Shown piece by piece: positions 23,279-34,485 of a stretch of 64,000 nucleotides of DNA. The notes beneath the pieces are model-generated. The model made no database searches. It saw nothing but the letters and a program-made list of their open reading frames with translations, and was not told the origin of the DNA. This stretch comes from Massospora cicadina. Its lineage: Eukaryota; Entomophthoromycota; Entomophthoromycetes; Entomophthorales; Entomophthoraceae. Every line of letters begins with the position of its first letter. Position 1 is the first letter of the stretch. The stretch covers positions 1-64,000 of the forward strand of contig JAKSZP010005583.1 in the NCBI GenBank assembly GCA_022478985.1, read 5' to 3'. The position numbers and the translations under genes were made by a program.

Positions 23279-23447
23279 GGGTGGTTAGCTGAGCGGGTAA
23301 AACTGCTTCCATCCCTAATGCAGGTTTTGAGTTTGAAACCTGTACTGGCTAGAGAACATCTTCGGTGTGATATATTTGTCCCAAGGTCAACCCACCTTGG
23401 ATAATTTTTTATAATTGGGACCATCTAGTACTAAAAAGAAAAAAAAA
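23279..23447 (+). mobile_element. SINE-1, tRNA-derived, tail B
   Basis: 169-bp insertion with a 13-bp perfect target-site duplication CTGAGAGGGCAAA (23,266-23,278 and 23,448-23,460). The head has RNA polymerase III promoter boxes like a tRNA: box A TAGCTGAGCGGGT (23,286-23,298) and box B GTTTGAAACC (23,331-23,340). The body has no coding sequence. The 3' end AATTGGGACCATCTAGTACT plus an A-rich run (23,413-23,447) matches the 3' end of LINE-B. It interrupts the junction between F3 and H6. Confidence 0.88.
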
Positions 23448-23460
23448 CTGAGAGGGCAAA

Positions 23461-23764
23461 TGTCTGACACAAACCAACCAAACAACCTGAAGCAACCGCC
23501 CAAAACGAGCAGTGTGACACACAAAACAAGAACACAACCAACCAGTTGATACAGTGGTGGGCAGCTTATCCCATCATGGTGGAAGGGGAAGGGGGGTCTG
23601 GGGGCTCATCTGTGGTTTCCTCATTATTCAAAGCGTGAGCCAAGGCAGAGAGCTTGGGTGTGGGGTTATCATCAATATGTGGGAGGAGATCACAGAGGAT
23701 TGGTTGGTTTAGAAATTATCATCATTGTTATAACTTTGGTGATACCTTGGAGTATCTGAAGGGG
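23461..23764 (-). pseudogene. H6: C-terminal fragment of an ORF1-only retroposon
   Basis: On the minus strand: HIDDNPTPKLSALAHALNNEE, then EPPDPPFPFHHDGIS and a hydrophobic stretch QLVGCVLVLCV. This matches the C-terminal end and 3' region of H5 (DPPPLRHGGIS, LVGYFFFFV). SINE-1 inserted into its 3' side. The 5' two-thirds are missing, consistent with 5' truncation. The usual tail A is not clear beyond SINE-1, so the true 3' end may be lost. Confidence 0.65.
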
Positions 23765-23965
23765 TCATGCACAGGCTTAAGCCCACTGAGCAATAGGACT
23801 GACAATATGATGATCACCATCCTTGAGACAACATAATAAACTTAATAAATATGGAACAATTGCCCTAATAACACTTTTTTAATTTAATTTCTACAGTAAA
23901 TTTTTGCTGTTCCACTTGCTCCAAAAAAACTAAAAACCTTCTCCTTCAATTGCCTCATCTTGCTT
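23765..23965 (-). repeat. F1 LTR fragment (minus)
   Basis: The complement aligns with the middle of the Gypsy-1 5' LTR (about 5,720-5,915): GAGAAGGTTTTTAGT, GTGGAACAGCAAAAATTTAC, GTCCTATTGCTCAGTGGGCT. Neither LTR end is present. It abuts the outer end of Gypsy-3 directly. Confidence 0.65.
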
Positions 23966-25220
23966 TGTTAAAATTTATAAGTTTATGATTATTCTTGGTT
24001 AACAACATCTATAAATATACTAACTGCCAGGATTGGGTTTTGTGCACTTCTCTGCGTTGTATGATAGTAGTTGATATAAACGTTGATAATAGTATGGCGA
24101 ATATTATCCATATTTGAGTTGAAGCACTAGAAATTGGTCCAACGCTTGGCCAGTATTTCCTCTTGAAATACTTGTGATGTCCTGAATAGGGATTTGTTCC
24201 CTGATACCACCTAACTCAATTTATGCTCAGATCCCTATTTACGGTTTCTCTTGTTTTACACACTGTCAGTAACAATCCCCAATTTAATTCAGTTTCTTCT
24301 CTAGATCCTCGCTCAGATCCTTACTCTTTATCTAAAAATATCCCAATTAGAGCACACAGTATAATTTCCCTGAGAAATAATAAAACTTGAAATGGATTCT
24401 GATAAAGTGGTCTTCTGGCTTCCTGCCATACAAGGATCCCGGTCCACCTGGCTGATTAATTCCTTATCACCTGTATCAACCCCAGGATGGGTGACACCTA
24501 AATGAAGAGTCGATCTGACCTTTATCTCTTCCTAACTTTGTGTAAAGTAGTGTGCAGTAGTGTGTAGTAGTGTGTTTTTTATTAGTGAATTCTTTAAAGA
24601 ATTTATACTGGGGAATTTAGCTCTTTACCTCATTTGCACCTCCTCAATATGGTGGCCGTTGTCATTAAATTAACCATCCTCATCTCAGCAGCAATGGTCT
24701 TACCCATCCTGGCTAGGATTCATTGTTAGACATCCTTAAGACCTAAAATGGAAAGAGTCAGAAAACGTGTCCCTAACGTTTTCCTCTCACATTCAGGTGA
24801 ACCAACCATATTTGGTAAGCAACCTGTTTAGGTAATGGGACTTGTTACCCATTAAGGAAAATTGCGAACCAACTGATTGATTTTCTAGTTGCAGGTGGCA
24901 TCACACGCCTCACAACTTAATCCTTAAATTCTCAATTGGTCAGTGATGAGACCTGAACAATTACCAATTGGTACACCTGATAGTTAAACAACTATCAGAT
25001 GCCCAATTTTGTTGGCAACTCTGCCTGATGAGATCTCAAGCATTCATCCTGATCAATTCCTAATGGATTTGCCCCAGGCAAATAACCTAAAAATCCCCCC
25101 AAACATAGTTACCCTGAAATCAGGGTCAACTGATATCCAATTCACTTTGCATTGGGGAATTATCCCCTAGCGATCCCTGGTAATCTATTTGGCTGGGAAT
25201 ATGGTCAAAAATCCCACACA
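23966..25220 (-). repeat. 3' LTR of Gypsy-3
   Basis: Begins TGTTAA and ends ACACA in plus coordinates. It aligns with 32,556-33,644 over its whole inner half (AAATGGAAAGAGTCAGAAAA; GGTAATGGGACTTGTTACCC). A C-rich stretch TCCCCCTCTT (25,221-25,230), the complement of a polypurine tract, sits just inside the element. It contains a small TAGTGTG tandem repeat (24,548-24,578) absent from the other LTR. Confidence 0.82.
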
Positions 25221-27300
25221 TCCCCCTCTTGCCTAGATTTCCAGTGAGAAAAGTATTAGGGCAGGATAACACCACTTCGGACACTCAGTCAAATACAACA
25301 TTTACTCAAGCATAGTATGATCATATGTACTCAATGCTGCTCAGGATAACCTTCAGCATGCAGCTCTCCTCCACTTCCTCCTTTCTACTGCCTACTCAGA
25401 GCACAGTCTCACGACCTTCTATTATGCTGGGCTGATTGATTTAATCATTATGATATTTATCTTGGGATCTGGTTTTCTCCCCATCAGGACATATGACCCA
25501 CTGTCATATGCAGGATTCTTCTTCTGGCATCCTCAATTTCCTGATTTTCTCCTCATCTTTGACAAGAGATTCTTGTCGTTGACGTCTGTTTTGAAGCCTA
25601 ATTAAGAATGCTTATTTATGTTCGCCCTTGTTATTTTCTCTTCATAACCTCTTGGCTCATATCATTCTTAATTTTTCTCTGGAGAGCTTATCTGATTAAT
25701 TTTAAGAACAATTTCTCCAAAATGGAGCTTATTTGATTTCAGAGTGCATAACGTTGACTATCATATAAGTCTGACATTCCCCTCTCATCCAGCTCATATA
25801 TCAAATTCCAAGTTGCGGTACCAACAGCTTCTCAATAGTTTTTCTGATCAATATCTTTAGCTCTTCCAGCGGATGAGTCAATCTGCGTGGACAGAACCTT
25901 TTCTATGGTCCTTCCAGGACTCATACTCCTAGTCAAGTACCAGTAGCCAGTCCTTCCATGGAATTAGCATAAATGGTAACCAACCCTGCTGAAAACAGGT
26001 TAGCAATTGTCTCAAATGACCCATGACCAATCCTTCTTCTGTCATTGATTCCAGAGTTAGATTTGAGACTCTCCTGGATTTGACTCCTTTCACAGATATA
26101 CCTAACATCATCATTGAACCTCCTGAAGCAATGCCCTTCAATATCGATCATTTGTTCCTTGCCTGATCATACTTGCTTCCAGAGTTCCTCTTCTGACTTG
26201 TTCTATAATACAAGCCAGATGTCTTGGCCACCAAACTAACTGTCAGCAACAGCATACATTTGAGCTCCTTTATGCATAATTAAGGGCCCAAGTCACTGAG
26301 GCTTTGTCCATAGCTCTGAATTCTTCTGATCTCGAAAACAATCTAGATTGGGATATTGCAGCCTGTGCCCTTCATTTTGCCAGCCAAGTTCTTTGAAGTT
26401 GAGCCATGAAGCTTCCAGACTCTCCTGGCTTCCATTGCTCTTTCTGCTTCAGCTTTTGAGAAGCTTGTAGTCATCGCTTGCAGGATGCCATTCACTCCTT
26501 GCACGACTATCTCATTTCTGGTGCATCCCATCGATGTCTTCCACTGATGGCTTTGATAGGGGGCATGATTTGGCAACCCCCACCTAGTATCTCATGCTTT
26601 TTGCAGGCCCATATGTCTGGTGTTCTTGATGAAGCCCATCAGCAAGCGCTCAAGACCAACCTTCCAGCTCTGGTGCCATATTGGGATTACTCAGAGTTAT
26701 TTTCCAATTTCCTCTTATTATATTGTTGCTTTCCTCCTGCTCCAGGTATCAAGTTTGGCTTCTGACATTTTAATTTCACTTCCCCTAGTCATTTTCTCAC
26801 ATGGATCTGTATCCACTCAACGAACTTGGTTTTGAGTAGATCTAGCCCTTGCTAGCATCCAATCTCACATAGATTTCCACAGGTTATTTACTTACTGTGA
26901 TCCATCCTCCCTCCCCCAAGAGGCAACATAGGTGGAATCATCCCCAAATTGAGGATAATCAATAAAAAATAAAAACTATAAAAATATTTTGTTTTTTCTA
27001 TGCGGTTCAATAATCTTTTTCCTTATTTTTATTAATCTTTTATCTTTTCTTCTTTTTTCCATGGAATTTAACTTTTTCTGGTTCAGCGGTCCATCTTTTT
27101 ATTTTATTCCCCAAAATGGATTCTAGGTATACCTAGACCTACCAGTTTTTTATGGATCAGAGGTCTTACTTTTTTAGACTTAAACATCTAGATTGGTTCA
27201 GTGGTCCTTTTTTGGACTTGACCAAATTATTAGGACATAACCAACTTAATGATTCAGCGGCCCTTTAGAAACTCCATTTTTTTATTATTATTTTCATTGA
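25221..27300 (-). other. Extra 2-kb segment between Gypsy-3 integrase and 3' LTR
   Basis: Ty3/Gypsy elements usually have little here. On the minus strand there are short protein-like stretches with charged, possibly coiled-coil composition (for example SFSKAEAERAMEARRVWKLHG near 26,370-26,480 and QESLVKDEEKIRKLRMPEEE near 25,515-25,600), but stops are frequent and I recognise no domain. It could be a decayed third ORF, a captured sequence or another insertion. Confidence 0.4.
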
Positions 27301-27304
27301 TCCA

Positions 27305-28340
27305 TCACTTTAAATACTTATCATGGACTCTATTTACCATCCTTCCATCCAAGAGGCTCTTGATGGAGTAGGCATCCATCGCCATCTTGGTTATAATCTC
27401 AAATGGACTCAACCACAGTGCATCCAACTTTTTTCTTCTCCTGAAACCATGCTTATCATAATAGGCAACTCTTTTACCTATTAGGTATTCTGATAAGGCA
27501 GGGCAGTTCTTATTGTCCGTTATTTTTGCTAGTATCCTTTTCTTCAATGTAATATCAAATGTTTGTAATTACATTTTGATCATGATATTCATCAATCAGT
27601 TCAGGTAGTGCTCATAACTCATCCCTTATGTTGGTTCCACCACCAGATATAAAATTGGTGGCAATGCGGCCTTCTCCTGTATAGCAACTCAAATGGCAAT
27701 TTTCCCATCACTGTATGATTACTAAAATTTTAGGAAAATGTTACCAAACTCAGGTACATTCCCCACACAGAAGTTCTTCCTGCAACCAGCTTCCTTACCG
27801 TCGTGGCTAACGTCCCATTAACTCATTCCGCCAGTCCATTTGTCTCTGGTTGGTAGGGTACAGACATGACTCCTCAGATCCCCATTAATCATCTAATCTT
27901 GGGATCACATGAAATGTTAAATTTGTCCCATTGTCACTCAGTAGGACCTGCAGGCATCCATTTCAGTATACTACTTAATCTAGGATAAACTTTGCAGTAC
28001 TGGTAGCATCTACTTTTGCTAGGACCTTTATCTCAATCCATCTTGTCAGATGATCAATTACAACTATTATGTACTTGACTCCCCTTTTGCTCATCATCAT
28101 CAGTCCCATCACATTGATGGACACCATATGCCAAGCAAATCCAGGGTGGACCAGTCAGTATCCAGTCATATTCTTATGTGGCTTGTGCAACTGGCACTCC
28201 ACACAACAAGCTCTATAGTCTGTGACATCATAGTTGAATGACTCCCAGTAGTATAGGCAAATATGGTTGGTCATTTTTCTCAGGCCTCCATGCTCGACAA
28301 CCTTATGAGCAGCTTGAATGATAGCTTCTCTTTCCAACGG
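27305..28340 (-). pseudogene. Gypsy-3 integrase
   Basis: Joins element cDNA to host DNA. HHCC zinc domain AAHKVVEHGG..CCVECQLHKPH (28,160-28,320) is intact in its His and Cys spacing. The core shows IIVVIDHLTRWIEIK (first Asp, about 28,025-28,070) and LLSDNGTN (second Asp, about 27,925-27,950), then stops. The C-terminal chromatin/DNA-contact domain has GFRRRKKLDALWLSPFEIITK (27,400-27,470), matching Gypsy-0 and Gypsy-1. Frames change several times. Confidence 0.8.
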
Positions 28341-30330
28341 CTTTGGAAAATAGTAACCACTTCACATTGATTGTCTTAAAAAACTTGTCCATCCATGGTC
28401 TCAGTGTTTTCCATCACTTTTCAAAGCGCACCTTGGATTTCTTGGGGCTCATTCCCAATTTCTCCATCGACCATTATCTGAAATAGCTCATCCACCTGCT
28501 GTTATACCATCTGGACCATTGGTAACTGTGATAAGTCATCCACGTTCTGGTGAGAAGCCCCGCGCAATGGACTATCTCATAATTATAAGTCTATAGCTTT
28601 AGTTCCCATCTGGCAAGTTGTCCTGGTTCTTGTAAATTGTGCAGCCAACGCAGCGAAGAGTGGTCCATCACCACTTTAAAGTGCATTACATTAATGTACA
28701 CCTAAAAACTGCTTACATGTGTAAACAACTGCAAGGCAATCACGCTCAGTCACGATGTAATTCCTCTCAGCTGCTGAAGGTGTCCAGCTCACATACGCCA
28801 CCAGATGTTCATCCCCAAGTTCTTCTACTTGGCTCAGGATAGCACAGATTGCCATTAACAACGCATCAGTCTGTAATATAAATTTGCAATTGAAGTTTTA
28901 TATACTTCAATATTCAGAGAATCTATCAGTTACCGGCGTAATTCATTGAAAGAACTCTGGTCCTCTTCATTCCAAATAAATTCTTTTTTAGATCTTTTAG
29001 CAGATGAAATAGGGGCTCATCAATTCTTGAAAATTCCTGTATGAATCTTTGATAGTATCTGGCCATTCCAAGGAACACTTGAATCTCTAAAAAACGTTTT
29101 TGTACAGTCATTCGCTCTAAGCCTCAATTTTCTGGGATTGCATCTGCAGTCCTTTTGATTGATAATGAATCATAGATATTCCAACTCTTTCTTGAAGAAG
29201 TTGCACTTCCTCAGCTTGATCTTCAAGGTTAGCCACATACAGTCTCTTTTTTTAGTACTAGATGGTCCCAACCCAAGGGTTTTTTTTAGAAGTTGCACAT
29301 ACAATCTCTTGCAGACTTCTTCCAAGTGGTGTAAATGTTCAGTAAAAGTCCTACTAACACATTTATATCGTCCAATTATACCAGGACGCATGACAATTTC
29401 AGGTCATTTAAAATGGCGTCCATGGCCCTATTAAACATTGCATGCACATTGCATAGACCTTTGGGAATCTTCGTCAGTTGATACAGCCCCTGTGAGGTAA
29501 TAATGTGCATTTCTCTTGGTCTCCCTTTAACAAATTAATTTGCCAATATCCCAATAGCAAATCCATTGCATAAGAATACTTCGCTTCTCCCAATCAATAT
29601 GATGCATTGTCAATTTGTGGTAGTGGATACCAATCCTTCTTTGTTATCTTATTCAGCTTCTAATAATCGATCACCACTCAATTAGAGCCATCCTTCTTCT
29701 TCACAATCAGGATAGGGCTCACCCAGGGATTTAATGATGGAATTAGAAGCCCATGCTTTACTAGTTTAATGATTTTCTTCTTAAACTACTGCTTTGGCCG
29801 CCTTTGAACGTCAAATTGGTCTCATCTTTATTGGAAGATTACCCTGGTGTCAACTTTGTTGATTAAGTTCCTCATGCATCCCAAAATATGGTCATCCTTA
29901 GCAAATACTTCCTGATACTTGTCAAATAAATTAAGCACTTCTTACTGCTGTCTATCTATCAGATCTGCGAGTTGCTCTCAATTGATCAACAGATTAATAC
30001 TTTCAGTCACCCCTGCAAGTAATCCCATCACAACGAAGGTCCCAAAATCATGGAACTTCCTCAATTCAGCTGTCAGGATTATATGAACAAACGTGATGAT
30101 CTGATTCTTCTCAATCTTTTTCAGTTTTCACACAAGTTCACCAGAAGAACTCAAATTCTTTATGGCCTGGCATAATTATTCCAGGAGCTACCCAAGGCTC
30201 TACTCTGGACTTTTTCCATGGGCTTCCAATCTCTCCATATAGCAGCTTGGGTATCTCCTTTGTCAATCCTGTATTTACTATTATCTGCAATCCTAATGTT
30301 ATGGTTCTTAAATTCTTTATCCTCAACGAA
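28341..30330 (-). pseudogene. Gypsy-3 reverse transcriptase and RNase H
   Basis: From right to left: linker SRVEPWVAPGII (30,170-30,220), LVKHGLLIPSLNPWVSPILI followed by VKKKDG (29,690-29,770), WYPLPQIDN and YAMDLLLGYWQINL (29,540-29,640), PKGLCN (29,455), then LVxLDDINV where the Tyr of YLDD is a stop (29,360-29,390). A 48-bp insertion lies just beyond. RNase H: AYVSWTPSAAERNYIVTERD (28,740-28,800) with its catalytic Glu. The degree of decay is like Gypsy-1. Confidence 0.82.
29248..29295 (-). mobile_element. 48-bp insertion with tail B inside Gypsy-3 RT
   Basis: Complement ends CTTGGGTTGGGACCATCTAG followed by TACT and an A-run. Flanks CACATACAGTCTCT (29,234-29,247) and CACATACAATCTCT (29,296-29,309) are a 14-bp duplication with one mismatch. 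Without it, the two RT flanks (VCKRLYVQ and KIKLRKCNFF) come together. A second near-minimal retroposition of the LINE-B/SINE-1 tail. Confidence 0.8.
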
Positions 30331-30599
30331 ATTCCCCAATTTTTTCAGGATTTTTGTTGGCATCTCTCATTGCTTCTGGCCAACTAATTGGTAACAAATT
30401 TGGACAATGCCATCATTATAAATCAGATAAAGAAATCATTCCTTCTGATCATTGGAGTTTCCCCATCTTTCAATAAATCAATGGTAATGTCTAACCAGTA
30501 TGGTCAATGTGTTATATTCAAAGTTACACTAACTCCATACTTCCATAGAAACTCTGTCCTGATCAGAATATCATAGCTTTGGTTGGCCAAAACTATTGC

Positions 30600-30840
30600 T
30601 GTGGCGGATACCACTAAAGATCCAAATTGGAGTGGCAAAGCGCTATACACTTTTCAGGAGATGGTGATATTTGGCCTGGCTATCCCATACTCTTTTTTTT
30701 GTTATAGATAAGGCGAGATTCTCATCTTCTTCACCAGCTTGGACAAGATAATATTTATAGGCGCTCCTCTGTCAACTATCAACTGCACTTGCACTCAATT
30801 AACCAGGAAAGCAATATGAATACACTCAGAATATTTTAGA
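30600..30840 (-). pseudogene. Gypsy-3 protease
   Basis: Aspartic protease core on the minus strand: VQLIVDRGAPINIILSKLV (about 30,740-30,800). The catalytic triad is normally Asp-Thr/Ser-Gly; here the middle residue is Arg (DRG), so the enzyme would be inactive. Lies between the gag knuckle and the RT, as in Gypsy-1. Confidence 0.7.
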
Positions 30841-31139
30841 ATTGTATTTAATGAGTTTATAGCGGAGTTATTTGCTGAATCAAGATTTAAATAATTTGCG
30901 CCAATAGATCAGGAAACAATTCCTTATTTTTGCTAAGGGGGATAGACAGGTTTGCCTCATCTAGTTGACCTCAGTCAATCTTCCAGATTCTCAGCAGCTT
31001 GAATCTTGTCCACTAGTTGTTGCACATATAGCTGAGCAACTTCCTTGATTATTTTGGGGTTGATCCTCTTTTCTCCGGATCTGTTTACTGCATTAACATC
31101 CAAATTTACCACTTGATACAGTTAATCCTGTGCACCATC

Positions 31140-32510
31140 ATTGACAAACAGACCATTATTGTCAATTTCTTCATGTAGGATATTGGGGGGAACAGGTTTA
31201 TCTGCAGCTCTAGACTGTTCCCCATCTAGGCTGTTGGCCCTTTTACTAACTTCTGTGTGGTTTAGATTCTTTCACATGAACTACATTGATCTGTTCCTTG
31301 GGATTCTTGCATTGAACAGCAAAGTGTCCTTTTTCTCTGCACTGAAAACAGTGTTTGTCTTTATTATTGATCAACTTGAACTTCTCAGGCTTTTTCCTGG
31401 CACAGTTTAATTATTGGACTCCTTAGTTCTCTCAGTCCCCTTCATTGGATTTAAATTTCGCACTGGATTCAGTTTGAAACTTCTATTAGGAGCATCAAAT
31501 TTAGATGCTAATATCTTCAAATGGTCCACCATCTGCGAGGTGGTAATCTTGGTAGCAAACATAGAAGACATCATTTGTGTAAATTGCAATATGGCTGAAG
31601 GGCTTCTTAAAACGTGATCTGTGCATCAAAATAATCCAGTACTTTTTCTATGACCAAAATCTACAATTCTTGTTAGAATCAATCAGCAAACTCACTAAGG
31701 ATTTGTCCTTCAAGTATTGGATTCCCATGAATTCATGTTTGCGTTTTGACATACATGTGGGACTTCAAATTCTTTCATGATGGCCGCCTTGGCCTCCAAG
31801 TATGACCAGTTGTCCCCCTCCAGATGGGGTAACACTAAGTTCAGACAAACATGTGTCCAAACAGTTCATCACCATCAAAGCTTTTAGACAATTGCATGTC
31901 CAAACATTGTCATGTGTAATAATTGGAAAAACAGAGGGATGTTATCCCAATAAAATTTAGGTAATTTTTACCATATCTCAAAATTCCTCGAAGTATCTCT
32001 AGCCACCACTCTTAGTTTGGCTACTCAACTGACTTAAGGAGTTGTTTTGTGAGTCATCTCTAAAATAGCTAAGTTCTAGTGCTAAAAAAATAGTTAAAAT
32101 GTGGTTGGAATATTTTGTGGAATAGTTGACTTCCCAACTGGAGTTCTGGGTGTCCTTTCTTCTGAGTTGGTCATCACATAGGGCTCACAATCACATTTAT
32201 GAGTCTTCAAATCTTCAACTTGCTTCATCAGACGTTCTATATCTTCACTGAATGCCCATAATTGAATGTGATCTACTTCACGTTCAGTTTTCAAGAATAA
32301 AAGTTCTCAAACTAGATCTCCTTCTTTTTAATGACGTTAATTTCCTAACAACTCATTGCTGAAATAGAGATAATCAACTCCTTTCTCAATCTAGGTAGCT
32401 CTCTCCTTCAAGGCAGTGAATTCTCAATGATTGGCAGAATTCAAGGCTTTCTTGTTGATGGTTGCCAACTCCATCCAGAGTTTTCTTAACTCATCTTTGT
32501 ACAACATCTT
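31140..32510 (-). pseudogene. Gypsy-3 gag
   Basis: Nucleocapsid knuckle CFQCREKGHFAVQC is intact (CX2CX4HX4C; about 31,310-31,352). Upstream (right) is the gag helical region in broken frames and a coiled-coil-like N-terminal stretch with AFSEDIERLMKQVEDLKTH (about 32,190-32,250). Gag packages element RNA. The N-terminal part begins shortly after the primer-binding site. Confidence 0.68.
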
Positions 32511-32537
32511 ATATTGTATATCCTACTCAACTATACT

Positions 32538-32553
32538 CCTGTAGTGAGCACCA
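32538..32553 (-). promoter_or_regulatory. Primer-binding site of Gypsy-3
   Basis: Complement TGGTGCTCACTACAGG, two bases inside the 5' LTR. Identical to the first 16 bases of the Gypsy-1 site. Confidence 0.82.
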
Positions 32554-32555
32554 AT

Positions 32556-33644
32556 TGTTAATTAACTTTGGGTTATTCACATATTGATAGTTCCCATGAT
32601 GGTAACTGTACAGATTCAATTTGTGCATGCTTTGCGTTGTCTGGTAATATATGGTATTTGATTGATAAAAGTATGAAGACTATTATTTGTAGTTAAATAG
32701 ATAATTTATTCCAGTTCAATGCAAGACCATTATTTCTCCTCAAAATACTCTTGATGTCCAACGTAGGGTTTATACCCTTATTCTCTTAACTTGATCCACG
32801 CTCAAACCATAGTTTACAGCCTTTCCTCTGGTCTCACAGATTCTACATAAATTCTTGTCTAAGCTCAGCTTCTCTTTTAAGGATCCTCGATCCTTACTCT
32901 TTATCTTAGTAAAGTGTCCTTAATTAAAGCACACAAGCAATAATTTCCTGAATATTAATTGAACTAAAACTAATAATGAATTCTGCTATATTCTCTCTTT
33001 TTTATTGTGTATTATCAGGGGAATTTATAGAGGGAATTTGGCGTCCAACCCTTGGTTGGCGCCTCAGTCATGAAACGGCAGTCATTTCCATTGAATTCCC
33101 TTTGTCATATCATCAGCAATGGTCTTCCCCATCTGGTTAGGATTCCTTTGTCAGACATCCTCAAGACCTAAAATGGAAAGAGTCAGAAAACGTGTCTCTA
33201 ACGTTTTCCTCTCAATTTAAGTGAATCAGCCATATTTGGTGAGCGACCTGATTAGGTAATGGGACTTGTTACCCATTATAGCAGGTCACAAACCAACTGA
33301 TTGATTTGCTAGTTGTGGCAGCATCACTCACCTCACAACTTGCTCCTTAAATTCCTAATTGGTCAGTGATGAAACCTGACCAATCCCAATTAGTACACCT
33401 GATAGTTAATCATTGATCAACTATCAGATTCTCCCATTTGTCAGAAACTCTGCCAATGAGATCTTAAGCATTCACTTGAATTGATCCCTGACAGATAAAT
33501 TCCTGGAAAATCTTAAATTCTCCCAAACATTTATAGACTCAAAATTGGGGTCAACTGATATCCAATTCACTCGCCATAGGGAATTATCCCTTAGTGATCC
33601 ATGGTAATCTAAACGGCTGAAAATGTGGGCAAAAATATTCAACA
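32556..33644 (-). repeat. 5' LTR of Gypsy-3
   Basis: 1,089 bp, TGTTAA...CAACA in plus coordinates. Its outer end touches LINE-C sequence; the other LTR's outer end touches an F1 LTR instead. Confidence 0.82.
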
Positions 33645-33705
33645 TTGGATAAATCAATGTTTGTCATTGTAAAGTGCTCAATCTGGGGGCGATAATTCAA
33701 TGTGC
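33645..33705 (-). pseudogene. LINE-C, endonuclease fragment left of H7
   Basis: Complement reads IDLILA then, with a shift, a stretch aligning with LINE-A 19,974-20,050 (CCCCCAGATTGAGCACTTTA against CCCCACATCTCCCACTTCAA). It joins the LINE-C endonuclease at 47,761 across H7 and the gag-only LTR element. Cut off on the left by Gypsy-3. Confidence 0.7.
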
Positions 33706-33845
33706 AAGAATAAGGTCAATGTAGTCTCTCTTTCCGCTCAGCATAACTTTCCAAGAAAATCACACAGACTAATAAGAAAGTAGTTTTCATTTACCTGTAT
33801 TAGTTTCAATATAATGTCCTCAGATTCTCTGCTGGCTGCTCCAGT

Positions 33846-34262
33846 GTGGGGCAGCATCAAAACTCCCCCGCTGTTTTCTGTCTGGCAGGAAAACACGCTA
33901 GGACTGGTTCACCCAGCCATTCCAAACTCATAAAACGATTCATTCCTCCCAAGGATCTTGACGCCCACCTCACTCATACCCAAGAGGTACCTCACTGCCC
34001 CTGGTGCTCTCCCAAAGCAACATGCGCTATGGCCTAAGTGTCAAATATGGGAAACTCTTCTCATATGACGACCAAGCTATTACCAAAATGGCACAGGCGG
34101 TGATGACACCCACTGGATTCATAGATTTCTTCCCCATTAAAAGGTATTTTGACCTCATCTTCCCCTGTGAAGCCAACGCCACCACTGCAGCAACTGTGCC
34201 CCTGGTATCCAGAGTACACCCCTTCCCACAACTCAGACACAGCTCCCATCAGACACCACTTT
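33846..34262 (+). pseudogene. H7 protein, N-terminal part
   Basis: YGLSVKYGKLFSYDDQAITKMAQ (its first 20 residues start near 34,025) and PTGFIDFFPIKRYFDLIF, the family N-terminus. It is upstream of the RRM-like core, which continues at 40,720 beyond LINE-B (TTLMVQFAGL across the junction). The leader has GCTGCTCCAGTGTGGGGCAG (33,836-33,855), the family hairpin region. Confidence 0.78.
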
Positions 34263-34290
34263 TTTAAGTACTAGATGGTCCCAACCCAAG
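34263..34290 (-). promoter_or_regulatory. LINE-B 3' tail (tail B)
   Basis: Complement CTTGGGTTGGGACCATCTAG then TACTT and an A-run. Same tail on SINE-1 (23,413-23,440), on the 17-bp and 48-bp insertions, and in diverged form on H3 (9,764-9,791). Likely the recognition end for LINE-B reverse transcriptase (inference from known LINE/SINE pairs). Confidence 0.75.
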
Positions 34291-34485
34291 GGGGATTCAT
34301 CGATGTTTATTGAATTACGCCTGGGCTCTAAGAGCCTGAGGCGAGGGAAGGGGAGGGAGGAGGCATCGAGAAAGGGAGGGGGTTTGTGCGCCAGAGCCGT
34401 GCTGCAGTGACAACTGAGCGGGGGAGGGTTGGCGACATAGTGCAGACCTTCAGGGCCATCTCAAAGTGTACCTGAAAGTGGGTGA

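Larger units (their letters stand above)
23966..33644 (-). mobile_element. Gypsy-3, Ty3/Gypsy LTR retrotransposon
   Basis: 9.7 kb on the minus strand: 5' LTR, PBS, gag with intact zinc knuckle, protease, RT, RNase H, integrase, then an extra ~2 kb and a 3' LTR. Pol order is Ty3/Gypsy. The two LTRs differ by about 170 bp in length and by many substitutions. The five bases outside each end do not match (TGCTT on the left, TTGGA on the right), so the element is either very old or recombinant. Pol is full of stops. Confidence 0.85.

Noticed and set aside
24539..24580. TAGTGTG repeats as a CRISPR-like or regulatory array
   Set aside because: Only a few short tandem units inside one LTR and absent from its partner; simple slippage explains it.
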